Below the pieces are notes generated by a model. The model did not search any database, was not told the DNA's origin, and was given only the letters and a program-made list of their open reading frames with translations. A DNA stretch of 64,000 bases from Antedon mediterranea (Eukaryota > Echinodermata > Crinoidea > Comatulida > Antedonidae), in assembly GCF_964355755.1 (NCBI RefSeq), contig NC_092671.1:37837304-37901303 (forward strand), read 5' to 3'. The translations under genes and the position numbers were made by a program. Below, piece after piece: positions 1 through 11,550 of this stretch (position 1 is its first letter; every line of letters begins with the position of its first letter).

Positions 1-133
1 GACAAAAAAATGAATGTGATGTGCCCATTATATTTACATGATGTCATATCACTACCATATTTGGGTATATCACTACCATATTTGGACACATCACACTTTT
101 TTTGTCAAGATAGTTTGACAGAGACAGAGCTTA
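1..133 (-). mobile_element. family-A MITE copy 1 (cut by window edge)
   Basis: Right end GTTTGACAGAGACAGAGCTTA; interior GTGATGTGCCCATTATAT. Lies in a carboxylase intron. Confidence 0.75.
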
Positions 134-313
134 AGCATTTTTTACCTTCATATTAATTAAAAATGATTTAATATTTTTTTATTACAACCATGTGCAATGT
201 TCAGTATTTTATTCAAGCTTAAACAAAAACTTTTTAAATAAAAAAAGTAAGATATTTGAAGGTGTTGTAAATAGATCCTTTTCAGTACTTCACTTTTGTT
301 TTAACATTGTCAG

Positions 314-3300
314 GTTGAAGAAGGGCGTGAAGTGACAGACTACCGTTTTTTTGTACGTGCCATCATCCGACATTCTGACATGGTCACGAAAGAAGCATCT
401 TTTGAATACCTGAAAAATGAAGGAGAGAGGATGCTCTTGGAGGCTCTTGATGAACTGGAATTGGCCTTCTCACATCCAAATGTGAGTATTAATAATTATA
501 TTTGTATTAATTAATTTCTCAGACAGTTCACCTTTCTTTAAAGATGTATTTTCCCCCTAAAAATAGCATTTTTAGTAATTTTCTATGACCAAAAAATAGA
601 TTTTAAAAAAAATATTTACCTGGAAAAAATGTAATTTAAAGCAAAAAATACCAAAATTGTCTGTCAGACAATGTTTTTGGTTAAAATTAAACATTTCTTT
701 TGTCTTTTTACAAGTGAAATAAATATTTTTTTACATAAGATAATAACTAAAACTGTAAAATGGTCTATTTAAAGTCCAATTTATTAATCTTCATTTTTTA
801 TATTTTTTGGGACAAAACATCTTCAATATTTACAGCAAACCCATATAAAATAATGTTTATTTTATACATTTTTTAGTTTATTTTCTTTAATTTATCTTTA
901 TGTTCTTTAGTCTAAGCGTACAGACTGCAACCACATCTTCTTGAACTTTGTCCCGTCTGTCATTATGGACCCAATGAAGATTGAGGAAAGCATGAGATCA
1001 ATGGTGCTGCGCTATGGCTCACGACTGTGGAAGCTACGAGTGTTGCAGGCTGAACTTCGCTTTAATGTTAAGTAAGTACAAACATTGTTGGCAAAAAATC
1101 GTGTGTAGTCATATATAATGCATGTGAGTGAGTGTGGCCGAGCGGTTAAGACAGTGGAACCGTAATCCATATCCATAACATCGGCAAGGGTTCGAGGCTC
1201 ACTCGCTCCATGGTTCTGGTGGTAGAACAAGTTTTCTCGGATAAGGACTATAAACCGTAGGTCCGGTGTACATCTGGCTCATGTGCACTTTAAAGAACCT
1301 AGTACATCTTTCGAGACGAGTAGGGGGTTACCCCGGTGTACTAGTTCATACACACACACTGTCGTGGACAGACGTAATGGCGCCATAGTTGGCTGCTGAT
1401 GACACGTTGGGACCCTTAGGGGAGAAGAATGTTGTTGAAAAGGTGTAACAAATTAGTCCACAGTCCCTTTGATCACTTGTTGCTGGAATTGTTGCTTTAA
1501 TGTTAAATATGTACAATACATATAAATTGTTGGCAAAAAAACCGTGTGTAGTCATATATAATACATGGTTGCTTTAATATAATGTTAAATATGTACAAAA
1601 CATTGTTGGCAATAACTGTTTGTAGTCATATATAATACATAGTTGTTTTAATGTTTCGTCTATGATATCTAGAAATGATATCCATTCAGACTATGTTGCA
1701 ATGACCAAGATTGCTTATGCTTATGCACAATATTTAGGAAACAAGCCTTTTTACCCAATAACACAATAATCACACTATAATCACTGAAGAAATGTTTACA
1801 ATTATATCGTGTATCCAAATTCTATATTTATTTTTATAAACTTTTGAATTGTTTTCTACGTAAATTTACAGGAAGAATTCCAACAGTACACCAATAGCAA
1901 TGCGTTTCTTCATAACCAATGAGTCTGGCTATAATTTGGACATCAGCTCGTACCGTGAAGTGACCGATATGGCATCAAGCATGGTCAGTTTTGTTTAAGC
2001 AAAAATGAGGCTAAAGCTCTGACTACACTATCAAACTAGTTTGACAAGAAAGTGTGATGTGCCCAAATATGGTAGTGATGTGCCCAAATATGGTAGTGAT
2101 GTGCCCAAATATGGTAGTGATGTGACATCATCATGTCCATATATAGCCACATCACATTTTGTTGGTTACATAAACTTTGATAGTAGAGAGGTTTCGCAAT
2201 CTTAAGAATACAATAACGAAAACGGATACGTCACGCACACGTATTCGTTTTCGTAAGCCATAACAAAATCTGTTTCGCATGGCAACGAAATATTGAGGCG
2301 CGTCCAAAATATGACTGCGGTAAATTTGAGCGAAGCGCAGGTACGTGTTGCTTGGGCCTTGCCTGCCTAGGCCTAGCGTAACATCAAAGCGAGTGAGGAC
2401 TTTAAAAACTGCTATTTATCAAAATTGACTTGGCATTTTAGTAAATTAAAAGGTAAAGGTGAGTCCCGTGTTCTCTGAACGTAGGGGAATGAGCTGTTAG
2501 GAGCTCATTGTACTAAGCCTCGGCATTATGTGGTAGGGTGGCCAGTTCCTTTGCACGCTTTAGTAAATTACTTTAGTAAATTACTTTCAATAAATCTATA
2601 ATTATATTATAATCATGAATCATTCCTGATTCAAATGCAAAATGTGCAAAATAGATCAAAAACTATACTCGTTTTGTAGTTACGAATATGACTGGTGATA
2701 TTCGTCAACACAAATACGCTTTACGAATATGAAAAGGGGATCAGCTCAAAAGTTTCACAAATGTATGACGTATCCGTTTTCGTTATCGTATTTGTAAGGT
2801 TGCGAAACCTCCCTAGTAGACAGAGTTTAAAATATAATGTACTAAATTCAATTAATTATTATTTTAGGTATAGGAATTAATAAGGTAAATATTGTGTATG
2901 TTATTAAAATCTCATCAGTCTCTCATAGATTGTGTTAGTCTGTAATTCTCTGCCTACACTATGACAAAAGCATGTGATGTGCCCATATATAGATATGATG
3001 AGATCATATCACTACCATATTTAAGCATATCACCACAATATTTGGGCACATCACAATTTTTTTGTCAACCTAGTTTGATAGTGTAGACAGAGCTTTAAAC
3101 AATTCAGTCTTTTCTCCCGCCATTTACAGGCAAATATAACAACAATTTTATATAACAAATTTGATTAATTTCTTAACCTTTATTTTCAGATAAAGTTTGT
3201 ATCCGCGGGACCACGACAAGGACCATTACATGGACGCATGTTAAATATGTCTTACATGACCAAAGATCACCTACAACTTAAAAGATACAATGCATCCAAG

Positions 3301-6300
3301 TTCAACACTACCTATGTGTACGACTACCCAGACATGTTTAAAAAGGTAGGTGTATGTTTTACTTGTGTAGGTGTATTGTCCCCCTGAAAAAAAAAAGTCT
3401 TTTAATTTTTAATTGAATATGCCATTTTGGCTTCGACCAAAAATGGGATAAAAATAAAATGCATTTATCTGAAAAAATGTAATTTATAGCAAAAAATAGT
3501 CAAATTAGGCTGCCAGCCAATAGGGTTTTGGTTGAATTTAAATATTTTTTATATTTTTTTCCCTTTTTTTTCTATGGAAGTGATTACATTTATTAAAACT
3601 ACAAAATAACCTATTCAAAGTCTAATTAAATTAATCTTCATTTTTCACGTTTTGGGGGACAATACATATTTATTAAAAATAAAGAATATATTTCTGTTTT
3701 ATTGAGATAGTATCTTCTAATCTTCTAATATCACAAACTCGTAGAACACCTTTACAGTGGAATTTCATTGATTGTTACAGAACTTGGTCTCAATGTGGAA
3801 CAAACACAGCAAACTCTCAGGCAGTAAAGAAGAGGCCCCAGAAGATGTAGTAAGAAAAAAATCTCTCACTTTGTGTACTTAGCTCCATCTTTTTCAACTC
3901 GTGAAAATGTTCTCCCTGTTCAATAACTGTATACTATTATGCAGTGGCATAATGTAGAAGTCCGAGACCCCTGGATTAGGAACCCTAAGTAGCCCTTCAA
4001 CACTGGAGGCGTCAGGCGTTTTTAGCCCTTTTCGACATATTTTAATGCCTTTTTTTCCCTCTGGGTACTGCTCGGGGGCCCCCATAGGCCCCTGGGTTTA
4101 GCCAGTGAGATGTTACGTATTTTATGTAAGCTTGATGTTTACATTGCTGTATTTGTTTCCTTGTAGATCACTTGTTCTGAGCTTGTACTTGATGCCAATG
4201 GCCAAATAATCACCATGAATCGAATGCACGGTGAAAACACGGTAAGTTTTTAATCATCTGTTTGATCTAGTTTCCAATCAATAAATATTGACATAAAACG
4301 AATACAACTTTATGTAATTCAACATTTTAAATATTTTTTTGTTTCAGATCGGTATGGTTGCTTGGAAAATGACCTTTAAAACTCCAGAGTATCCAGATGG
4401 TCGAGATGTTGTCTGTATTGCCAATGACATCACTCACCAGATAGGATCATTTGGGCCGCAAGAAGACAATCTCTTTGAGGTGAGATTCTGCTGATTGCTT
4501 TACCATAATTAAAAATAATAATAAAATGAATTATTTGTTTTGTAACTTATACTTGAAAAGTAGTTATTTTTCATTATCAACAAGGGAATGTTGTCATCAC
4601 ATCTCATCTCATTACTTCTGTACTAATGTTTTTCACAGAGAGCATCAGAGTTGGCCCGTGCTCAGGGTATTCCAAGGATTTACTTGTCTGCCAATAGCGG
4701 TGCCAGGATAGGCCTTGCAGAGGAGGTTAAGCAGTTGTTCAAAGTGTCATGGGATGATCCTAGTGCACCAGAGAAGGTATAGAATAAGAGCCAATTTATG
4801 TCAATAATTTTTACCTTAAAACACTACACTATCAAATTAGTTTGACCAAAAAAGTGTGATGTTCCCAAAAATGGTAGTGATATGCTTAAATATGGTAGTG
4901 ATATGACATCATCATGTCCATATATGGGCACATTACATTTTTTGTCACATAAAGTTTGATAGTATAGACAGAGCTATACTTTCGTTGATCAACTTGAAAT
5001 GTTGTGACATTTTAGAATGAAAATTGTTTTTATAATTCACTTTCCTATTTTACAAATATTGTTTATTTTTCGCAGGGTTTTAAGTATTTATATTTGACTC
5101 CAGAAGACTATAAAAAGCTTGATGGCTCTGTCCATGCCGTTCATATGGAGGATGAGGGAGAATCCAGATACAAGATTACTGACATCATTGGTAAATTTTT
5201 ATCTTTTTTCATAATTATATTAAGATAATTTATAATATAGGCCTATTGTGCTTAATATATTTAGCAACCATTTCAATGCAATTTCTTTCTGTTTGTACTG
5301 TAGTAATCTTGTATCTAAATAATAAAGATGATTTATATATAATTTGAATTATTAACCATGACATACACATATTTTTTTCTTAGGCCAAGAGGATGGAATA
5401 GGTGTTGAGAATTTGAGGGGCAGTGGGATGATTGCTGGTGGTACATCTAGAGCTTATGAGGAAGTGATCACACTAAACATGGTGGGTATTTTAAGAATTA
5501 TAATTAACATGGCTTTTATTGTTTCTCTGCACACACACATAACATTGACATTGAAAAAAACAAAGTTACACTAGTAAAAAAAAGTGTGCAGAAGGAGACC
5601 AAAATAGTTTGGAGACAACTTTAAGTCATGGCCACCAGACAGTAGTTTGATAAGAAAATAGATTCACATGTAAATTGGTTTTGTTCACAGGTGACATGTA
5701 GAGCAGTTGGTATTGGTTCATATGTTGTACGTCTAGGCCAGCGAATCATCCAGGTGGAGAACTCGCCTATCATCCTGACTGGCAACCAAGCTCTTAATAA
5801 GGTATGATAAGCTATGAATATTCATTCACTAGAACATGTCAAAGTTCAAAGGGCTATGAATCAGTAGTTTTAAGAAAATACCTCTCTTTTTTCAATTAAA
5901 TTTATGGAGAGCCAATTCGATAGTACTTGGCATTCATGACAATCCACAGGTTGCTGCACCGCTGTCATGTTTTATATGTTGTTGTTTGTACCTGAAAAAT
6001 GAATAAAATAAAAATTTAAAAATTCCATATTTCTGTTTTAATTACCTTCTTATGCTTTGATAAATATTCTGTTTTTCATAATTAGGTTCTAGGTCGTGAT
6101 GTTTACACGTCAAACAATCAACTTGGCGGTATTCAGATCATGCATAACAACGGAGTAAGCCACGCTGTTGCACGTGACGATTTCCACGGTGTTTACACGC
6201 TTCTCAAATGGCTCTCATACATGCCAAAACACAAAGGAGCTAGCGTTCCTGTTGTACCAAGCATTGATGTCGTCGAACGAGATGTCCAGTTTGTTCCGAC

Positions 6301-9300
6301 AAAAACGCCTTATGATCCGAGACATATGCTGGCAGGGCGCCCTCATCCAGGTACAACATCTCTGCCTTCACATACACTACAGTATATTTTAGATTAATTT
6401 TAAATTGATTTTGACCCCAAAAATGGATCAAAACATTCAAACAATACTTTTTGTTAAAATTAACTATTTCGTTTGTCTTTTTATAAGTGAAATAATAAAT
6501 TTTAAATGGATAGTTTGTGAAAATACTTAATGAAAATATGTTATACAAACAACCCCTAATTGTATATACTTTAAGAGTATTGATATTTTTAAATCTGATA
6601 TTTACGTATTCATTCAAAATTGCTTATTCTATTATACATTAATTATATATATTTTTTATTCCAGATATTGCTAATGAGTGGCAATCAGGATTTTTTGACA
6701 AAGATTCCTTCATGGAGATTATGCAGCCATGGGCACAAACAGTTGTAGTTGGCAGAGCTAAGTAAGTTAAATCAAACTAGTTTGACAAACAAAAGTGTTA
6801 TGTGCCCAAATATGGTAGTGATATGCTCAAATTTGGCAGTGATATGACATCATAATGTCCATATATGAGCACATCACTTTTTTTAGTCACATAAAGTTTG
6901 ATAGTGTAGACAGAGCTTAAAGCTATTTTTGTTACTAAAAAGTATTAAATATTATAATCCATTTATGTTATTGAGTGCACTAAGTAGTAGCTTGTTTTGT
7001 TTGCTTCTGTAGACTTGGTGGAATCCCAATGGGTGTTATTGCTGTTGAAACAAGAACAGTGAATCTGGATATCCCAGCTGATCCAGGCAACCCAGACACA
7101 GAATCCAAGGTAAAGATAATCAATCACATTTTAATCACCAGTGATCTCTAAGCTTTGTCTACACTATCAAACTAGTTTGACAAAAAAATGTGATGTGCCC
7201 ATATATGGTAGTGATGTGCCAAAATATGGTAGTGATATGACATCATCATGTCCATGTATGGGCACATCGCATTGTTTTGTCACATAAAGTTTGATAATGG
7301 ACACAGAGCTTTAGTGTTGTATTCTGTGATAGTAACCTGTTGTATTATGTATTATAGGTGATAGCACAAGCTGGTATGGTCTGGTTCCCTGACTCTGCTT
7401 TCAAGACAGCACAAGCAATCAAAGATTTCAACCGTGAAGAATTGCCTCTTATCATCTTTGCTAATTGGAGAGGTTTCTCAGGAGGAATGAAAGGTAACCA
7501 TTCTGAATTGACATCTTGAATAATATGTAAATTAGATAACATACCTGTAATTACAGAAATATAAGCACATTAGATTTTATTAAAAGGAATATCAACTGTT
7601 AAGGCGAGAAACTGGGGAGAGAGGGGGAGGAGGATATCAGCATGAAAATAGAAAAATATAAACTTTTATTTTGTTAATGTATTAATATATGTATGAATTT
7701 CTTTTTTATATAGTTACAAAATTAACATTGTATAACTTTTGTTTCAGATATGTATGAGCAGGTGTTGAAGTATGGGTCATACATCGTAGATGCATTGGTA
7801 GAGTACAAACAGCCTGTGATGGTATACATCCCACCAAATGGTGAACTTAGAGGAGGGTCATGGGTGGTCATTGACCCTACAATCAACCCAGAACACATGG
7901 AGATGTACGCTGACGTTGATTCACGGTAATAATACTACACTTTATTTTCTTTTTTATTTTATCAACACTAAAGCTCTGTGTCCACTATAAAAATGTATGT
8001 GACGAAAACTGTGATGTGCCCATATATGGACATGATCATTTCATATCACTAACATATTTAAGCATACTACTACCATATTTGGGCATATCACTACCATATT
8101 GGGGAGCATCACACTTTTTTTGTCAAATTAGTTTGATAGTGTAGACAGAGCTTTAATGTGTTTATTATATTTATGTTTTATATTTCATATTTTATATGGT
8201 TATTGATTTATGCTTTCTTTTTAAGGGGTGGTGTCTTAGAACCTGAAGGCACGGTAGAGATAAAGTTTAAGAGAAGAGATTTACTAAAGGCCATGCGGAG
8301 GATTGACCCCAAGTACCAGGAATTAGAGAAATCATTGAAGGTCAAAGGACTAATTGATAAGGAAGAGAATGGTACGTTTACACAAATCATTTTACATACA
8401 TAATCTGACTTCTGTAGCTGATGTATCTTTAAATGCCTGGGATAGTAATTGTTTTGACACATAAAAATATACTGTGTTGTTTTTATACAGAAATCAAGTC
8501 CAAGTTAAGGGAGAGAGAGGAACTACTGCTACCAATCTACCATCAAGTTGCCGTCAACTTCGCTGATCTTCACGATACCGCTGGCAGAATGCAAGAGAAG
8601 GGGGTTATATCAGTAAGTCATTAAGATTTTGCTAGCAATCTTAATTTGGTAAATGTTCACTTATCTGAAAACAGATGACAAACGACATTGGTTAATCTTC
8701 TGTTTGTTCTGTGTTTATTGGAAGTGAATAATAATCATGTATACATCTTACTCGGATACTATTTTAGAGTCCGTGTTTCTGCAGCCATTTATCCAATAAT
8801 TATCCGATGTGAATGAGATAATTATCGGTTAATTTTTCGATTAAACGCTGTTTCCACAGGCATTTAATCGGTTAATTTTTGGCTGCACAAACACGGCCTT
8901 AAAGTAAGAATATTCAGAATTATAATAAATTGGTAAATGAATTTAATAATCACTTTTTTATCATTCTCTCTAATTTATTCTTGCAGGAAAGTTTACATTG
9001 GAAGAATTCTCGTAAATTCTTCTACTGGCGTGTGCGTAGACTTTTGCTGGAATACAAAGTGTGTGCTCTGATACGCAAGGCTAACGATACACTGTCAAAT
9101 GTTGAGATTAAGTTTATGCTTAGAAGATGGTTTGTAGATGACCAAGGCGCCCCTAAGGTATGACTTGTTATTGTCTTGTATAATAAAATGTGTAATTTAA
9201 ATTTCTGAATACACAGTCAACTCTCCCAATACCGGACACCTTTGGGCCGGCCTAATATGTATGGTTTTCCAGAAAATTTAAAAATTAATTTTGGACTTTT

Positions 9301-10372
9301 TGAAGAAAAGTCTGGTTTTAGGAGAGTTTCTGTTTTCAGAGAGTCCGGTATTGTGAGAGTTGACTGCATATTTTTGTTGAAATACTGTATGTAATTAATT
9401 TGTACATTTAGTAGACACACTGTGGATTTTGTTTGAAATGATTTTATTTATTTTAAACAGGCATATCTATGGGACAACAACCAAGCTGTAAGTGAGTGGC
9501 TACTGGACCAAGAAAGACAACAAGTCACTAAAGGTCATTCCAGTATCCTAGATAACGTTCAATCAGTGAGGCGTGACCAACTAATTCTTCAAATTCGCAA
9601 GTAAGTTAGGTCAGCAAAACCAAGCCGTTGAGCATTCCAAGTTGCACAATTTGGGAATGAGGCACTAGTGGATTTTGCATTTTTGGTTATTCATTTGGTA
9701 TTTAAGTTTTTCTTGTATCCCTTTATGGTATCTGTTTTCGATTTTTAATATTTGCACTACACTACATAGTAATGAGTTGATTGAATGCAGTTTGGAGATC
9801 ATAAACATGATACTGTAACTCCCTGGACGTCAGTAAATACTTAGTAATTTTGATACATGCTTAATGGAACAATTTTTGGGGCACCTTAAGCTTTCATTTG
9901 GATACTCGCAATAAGAAAACTTCTTTGCTTGTAACTTGCTCTTTCCCAATACTTCTATCTTTATGATGATACTGTAAAACAAATAAAGATATCAAGTAAC
10001 AATTTCTAAAGCTCTGTCTCACTATCAAACTTTATGTGACAAAACAATGTGATGTGCCCATATATGGATATGATGTTATATTACTACCCTATTTGGGCAA
10101 TTCACACTTTTTTTGTCAAACTATTTTGATAGTGTAGACAGAGCTTTACATGTTTTCAATACCTTTAGATATAAGTATCCAAATTGTGTAGTACTGTAAA
10201 ATAATAAATATTATTAAATGATTAATATTTATCTTTCAGACTTGTAAATGAAAACCCAGAAGTTGTGATGGATTCAGTCGTCCACATGACCCAGAAGATG
10301 ACCCCATCTCAAAAGGCTGAAATTATCAAAGTATTATCAACCGAAACACCAATAGATTCCGACAGCAATTAA
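314..10372 (+). CDS. ACACA/ACACB homologue: acetyl-CoA carboxylase, 3' part (21 exons, C-terminal 939 residues)
   Basis: Biotin-dependent carboxylase that makes malonyl-CoA, the committed step of fatty-acid synthesis. The window holds the end of the central region and the whole carboxyltransferase domain. Exons (all with AG/GT borders): 314-481, 911-1071, 1872-1983, 3190-3345, 3781-3849, 4167-4241, 4348-4479, 4639-4776, 5076-5190, 5384-5481, 5691-5801, 6086-6350, 6665-6761, 7013-7109, 7358-7493, 7748-7925, 8226-8371, 8491-8612, 8987-9157, 9461-9600, 10240-10372. They sum to 2820 bases, in phase throughout, ending in TAA. Family motifs seen include [15 protein letters not shown] (exon 1), [13 protein letters not shown] (exon 8), [10 protein letters not shown] (exon 10), [11 protein letters not shown] (exon 12), [18 protein letters not shown] (exons 15-16) and GGSWVVID (exon 16). 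No frameshift or lost motif was found. The 5' half (biotin carboxylase, biotin carrier) lies left of the window. One gene with this layout is typical outside vertebrates, so I do not choose between paralogues 1 and 2. Confidence 0.97.
541..823 (+). mobile_element. family-F MITE, complete copy
   Basis: Ends AAGATGTATTTTCCCCCT and TTTTTGGGACAAAACATCTT are inverted repeats. The interior has TTGTCTGTCAGACAATG. Lies in the intron after the first visible carboxylase exon. Confidence 0.7.
1059..1656 (+). repeat. ~75-bp unit triplicated around a splice donor
   Basis: Copy 1 (1059-1124) contains the last coding bases of carboxylase exon 911-1071 and its GTAAGT donor. Copies 2 (1494-1567) and 3 (1570-1640) repeat CTTTAATGTTAA, ACATTGTTGGCAA and GTAGTCATATATAAT, with the donor changed to ATATGT. 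A SINE separates copies 1 and 2. Confidence 0.88.
1125..1490 (+). mobile_element. tRNA-derived SINE, copy 1
   Basis: Head with A box TGGCCGAGCGGTTAAG and B box GGTTCGAGGC (Ser/Leu tRNA-like), then a body with GGATAAGGACTATAAACC and GAGTAGGGGGTTACCC. Carboxylase intron 2. Confidence 0.8.
2012..2829 (+). mobile_element. family-A MITE copy 2, interrupted
   Basis: TAAAGCTCTGACTACACTAT at the left; three tandem GATGTGCCCAAATATGGTAG units; split by the 627-bp transposon 2187-2813; right end resumes ACAGAGTTTA. Confidence 0.9.
2187..2813. mobile_element. 627-bp DNA transposon nested in a family-A MITE
   Basis: Terminal inverted repeats of about 46 bp (AGAGGTTTCGCAATCTTA and GGGAGGTTTCGCAACCTTA read inward, sharing AACGAAAACGGATACGTC), flanked by TAGTAG on both sides (2181-2186, 2814-2819). 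No transposase frame. Confidence 0.85.
2946..3097 (-). mobile_element. family-A MITE copy 3
   Basis: TCTCTGCCTACACTATGAC to GATAGTGTAGACAGAGCTTT. Carboxylase intron 3. Confidence 0.85.
3370..3669 (+). mobile_element. family-F MITE, copy 2
   Basis: Ends GTGTATTGTCCCCCTG and GGGGGACAATACAT, same interior as 541-823. Carboxylase intron 4. Confidence 0.7.
3942..4119 (-). mobile_element. family-E element, copy 1
   Basis: GCAGTGGCATAATG at the left and GCCAGTGAGATGTTACGTAT at the right, with CCCCTGGATTAGGAACCCTA inside. Carboxylase intron 5. Confidence 0.6.
4817..4976 (+). mobile_element. family-A MITE copy 4
   Basis: ACACTACACTATCAAATTAG to GATAGTATAGACAGAGCTA. Carboxylase intron 8. Confidence 0.85.
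6411..6515 (+). mobile_element. family-F MITE, internal remnant
   Basis: Only the middle (AATACTTTTTGTTAAAATTAAC, split here across a block, then TTTCGTTTGTCTTTTTA and AAGTGAAATAA) resembles family F. No ends. Confidence 0.3.
6771..6919 (+). mobile_element. family-A MITE copy 5
   Basis: Left terminus is lost; starts ATCAAACTAGTTTGAC only 9 bases past the splice donor of carboxylase exon 6665-6761. Confidence 0.85.
7149..7313 (+). mobile_element. family-A MITE copy 6
   Basis: TAAGCTTTGTCTACACTATC to ACACAGAGCTTTA. Fills most of carboxylase intron 14. Confidence 0.85.
7969..8155 (-). mobile_element. family-A MITE copy 7
   Basis: Longest complete copy, with extra CATATCACTACCATATT units. Carboxylase intron 16. 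Confidence 0.85.
8767..8900. mobile_element. palindromic element, ends CCGTGTTT
   Basis: CCGTGTTTCTGCAGCCA (8771) pairs with TGGCTGCACAAACACGG (8880). An inner ATCGGTTAATTTTT segment is repeated. Carboxylase intron 18. Confidence 0.6.
9214..9366. mobile_element. palindromic element, ends CAGTCAACTCTC
   Basis: CAGTCAACTCTCCCAATACC and GGTATTGTGAGAGTTGACTG are inverted repeats. CAGT-type ends recall pogo/Tigger-like MITEs, but no TA duplication is visible. Carboxylase intron 19. Confidence 0.65.
10007..10148 (-). mobile_element. family-A MITE copy 8
   Basis: TAAAGCTCTGTCTCACTATC to GATAGTGTAGACAGAGCTTT. Carboxylase intron 20. Confidence 0.85.
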
Positions 10373-10937
10373 GACTCAAAATAATATATGGATATTTAAA
10401 AAAACAGCAATGTTGAAGTGGGGGGGGGGGGGAAGCTGTAGATAAAAACACAAAAGAAGTTATGGCATATAAACAAAAATTTAACTGGAGAAAACCAGCG
10501 AAGAACTCGTCAATTTGATTGGATTATTGGCAGAGTACAAAATGGATTAATGGTTCTGAATAATATATGGGATTAGCTAAAGCCATAAACAAATATCACA
10601 AGAGGAAAAATGAGTGGATATAAAAAACAGCAATGTTGACTTGTGGGGGGAAACCTGTAGATAAAAAGAAAAATAAAGTTATGGCGTATAAACAAAAATG
10701 AACAGGAAAAAAACAGTTAGGAACTTGTCAAATGGATGTGATTGTTGACAGAGTACTAAAGGATTTCCAAATACAGTAATATATGGTATTAGGTAGAAGC
10801 CATAAGAGATATATTTAGAGAGTGCAGCTGAACAGATTATTTATACATATATTATTTAGAATTAACATTAGACTAATTATAAACTTGATATGGATATTAT
10901 TTTATTAATTGACAAAACACGAAAATATGCATTTCTG

Positions 10938-11080
10938 TAAAGCTCTGTCTACTATCAAACTAGTTTGACAAAAAAAATGTGATGTGGCCAAATATGGTAG
11001 TGATATGACATCATCATGTCCATGGGCACATCACACTTTTTTGTCAAACTATGTAGTTTGATAGTGTAGACAGAGCTTTA
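10938..11080 (+). mobile_element. family-A MITE copy 9
   Basis: Both ends intact, short interior. Carboxylase 3' UTR region. Confidence 0.85.
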
Positions 11081-11121
11081 GGATTTTATGATACAACTTC
11101 AACATGTTTTGTTGATGAATC

Positions 11122-11170
11122 TAAAGCTCTGTCTACACTATCAAACTAGTGTGATGTGCCCATATATGGT
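11122..11170 (+). mobile_element. family-A MITE copy 10 (left-end fragment)
   Basis: TAAAGCTCTGTCTACACTAT through GATGTGCCCATATATGG, then unrelated DNA. Confidence 0.7.
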
Positions 11171-11402
11171 TTAAAACTGATGCAAATGATGAGAGAAGAT
11201 TCATGCGATTTCCACAACATGCAAATTTATCATATTTTAAGTTTAATTTGAGTGAATTGTTTGGAATTTTGATAACATAAAATATTACATTCCTATGCAA
11301 GTTTAAATGACAACAATATAGGGAATTTGTATATGTTGTTAATGTACAGTACAATAATTGCCTTATTGTACAACAGTGCCTCAGGGATTTTGAATACTGC
11401 AA

Positions 11403-11550
11403 TACACTATCAAACTAGTTTGACAAAAAAAAGTGCTCAAATATGGTAGTGATATGCCTAAATATGGCAGTGATATGACATCATCATGTCTATATATGGG
11501 CACATCACATTTTTTCTGTCACATAAAGTTTGATAATGTAGACAGAGCTA
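11403..11550 (+). mobile_element. family-A MITE copy 11
   Basis: Left terminus shortened to ACACTATCAAACTAG; right end GATAATGTAGACAGAGCTA. Carboxylase 3' UTR region. Confidence 0.85.

Noticed and set aside
1130-1210. tRNA-Ser/Leu gene
   Set aside because: A and B boxes are present but stems do not pair and a SINE body follows; a second copy confirms a SINE.
6240-6617. 125-codon minus-strand open frame over carboxylase exon 12
   Set aside because: Shadow of a conserved exon continuing into intron DNA.
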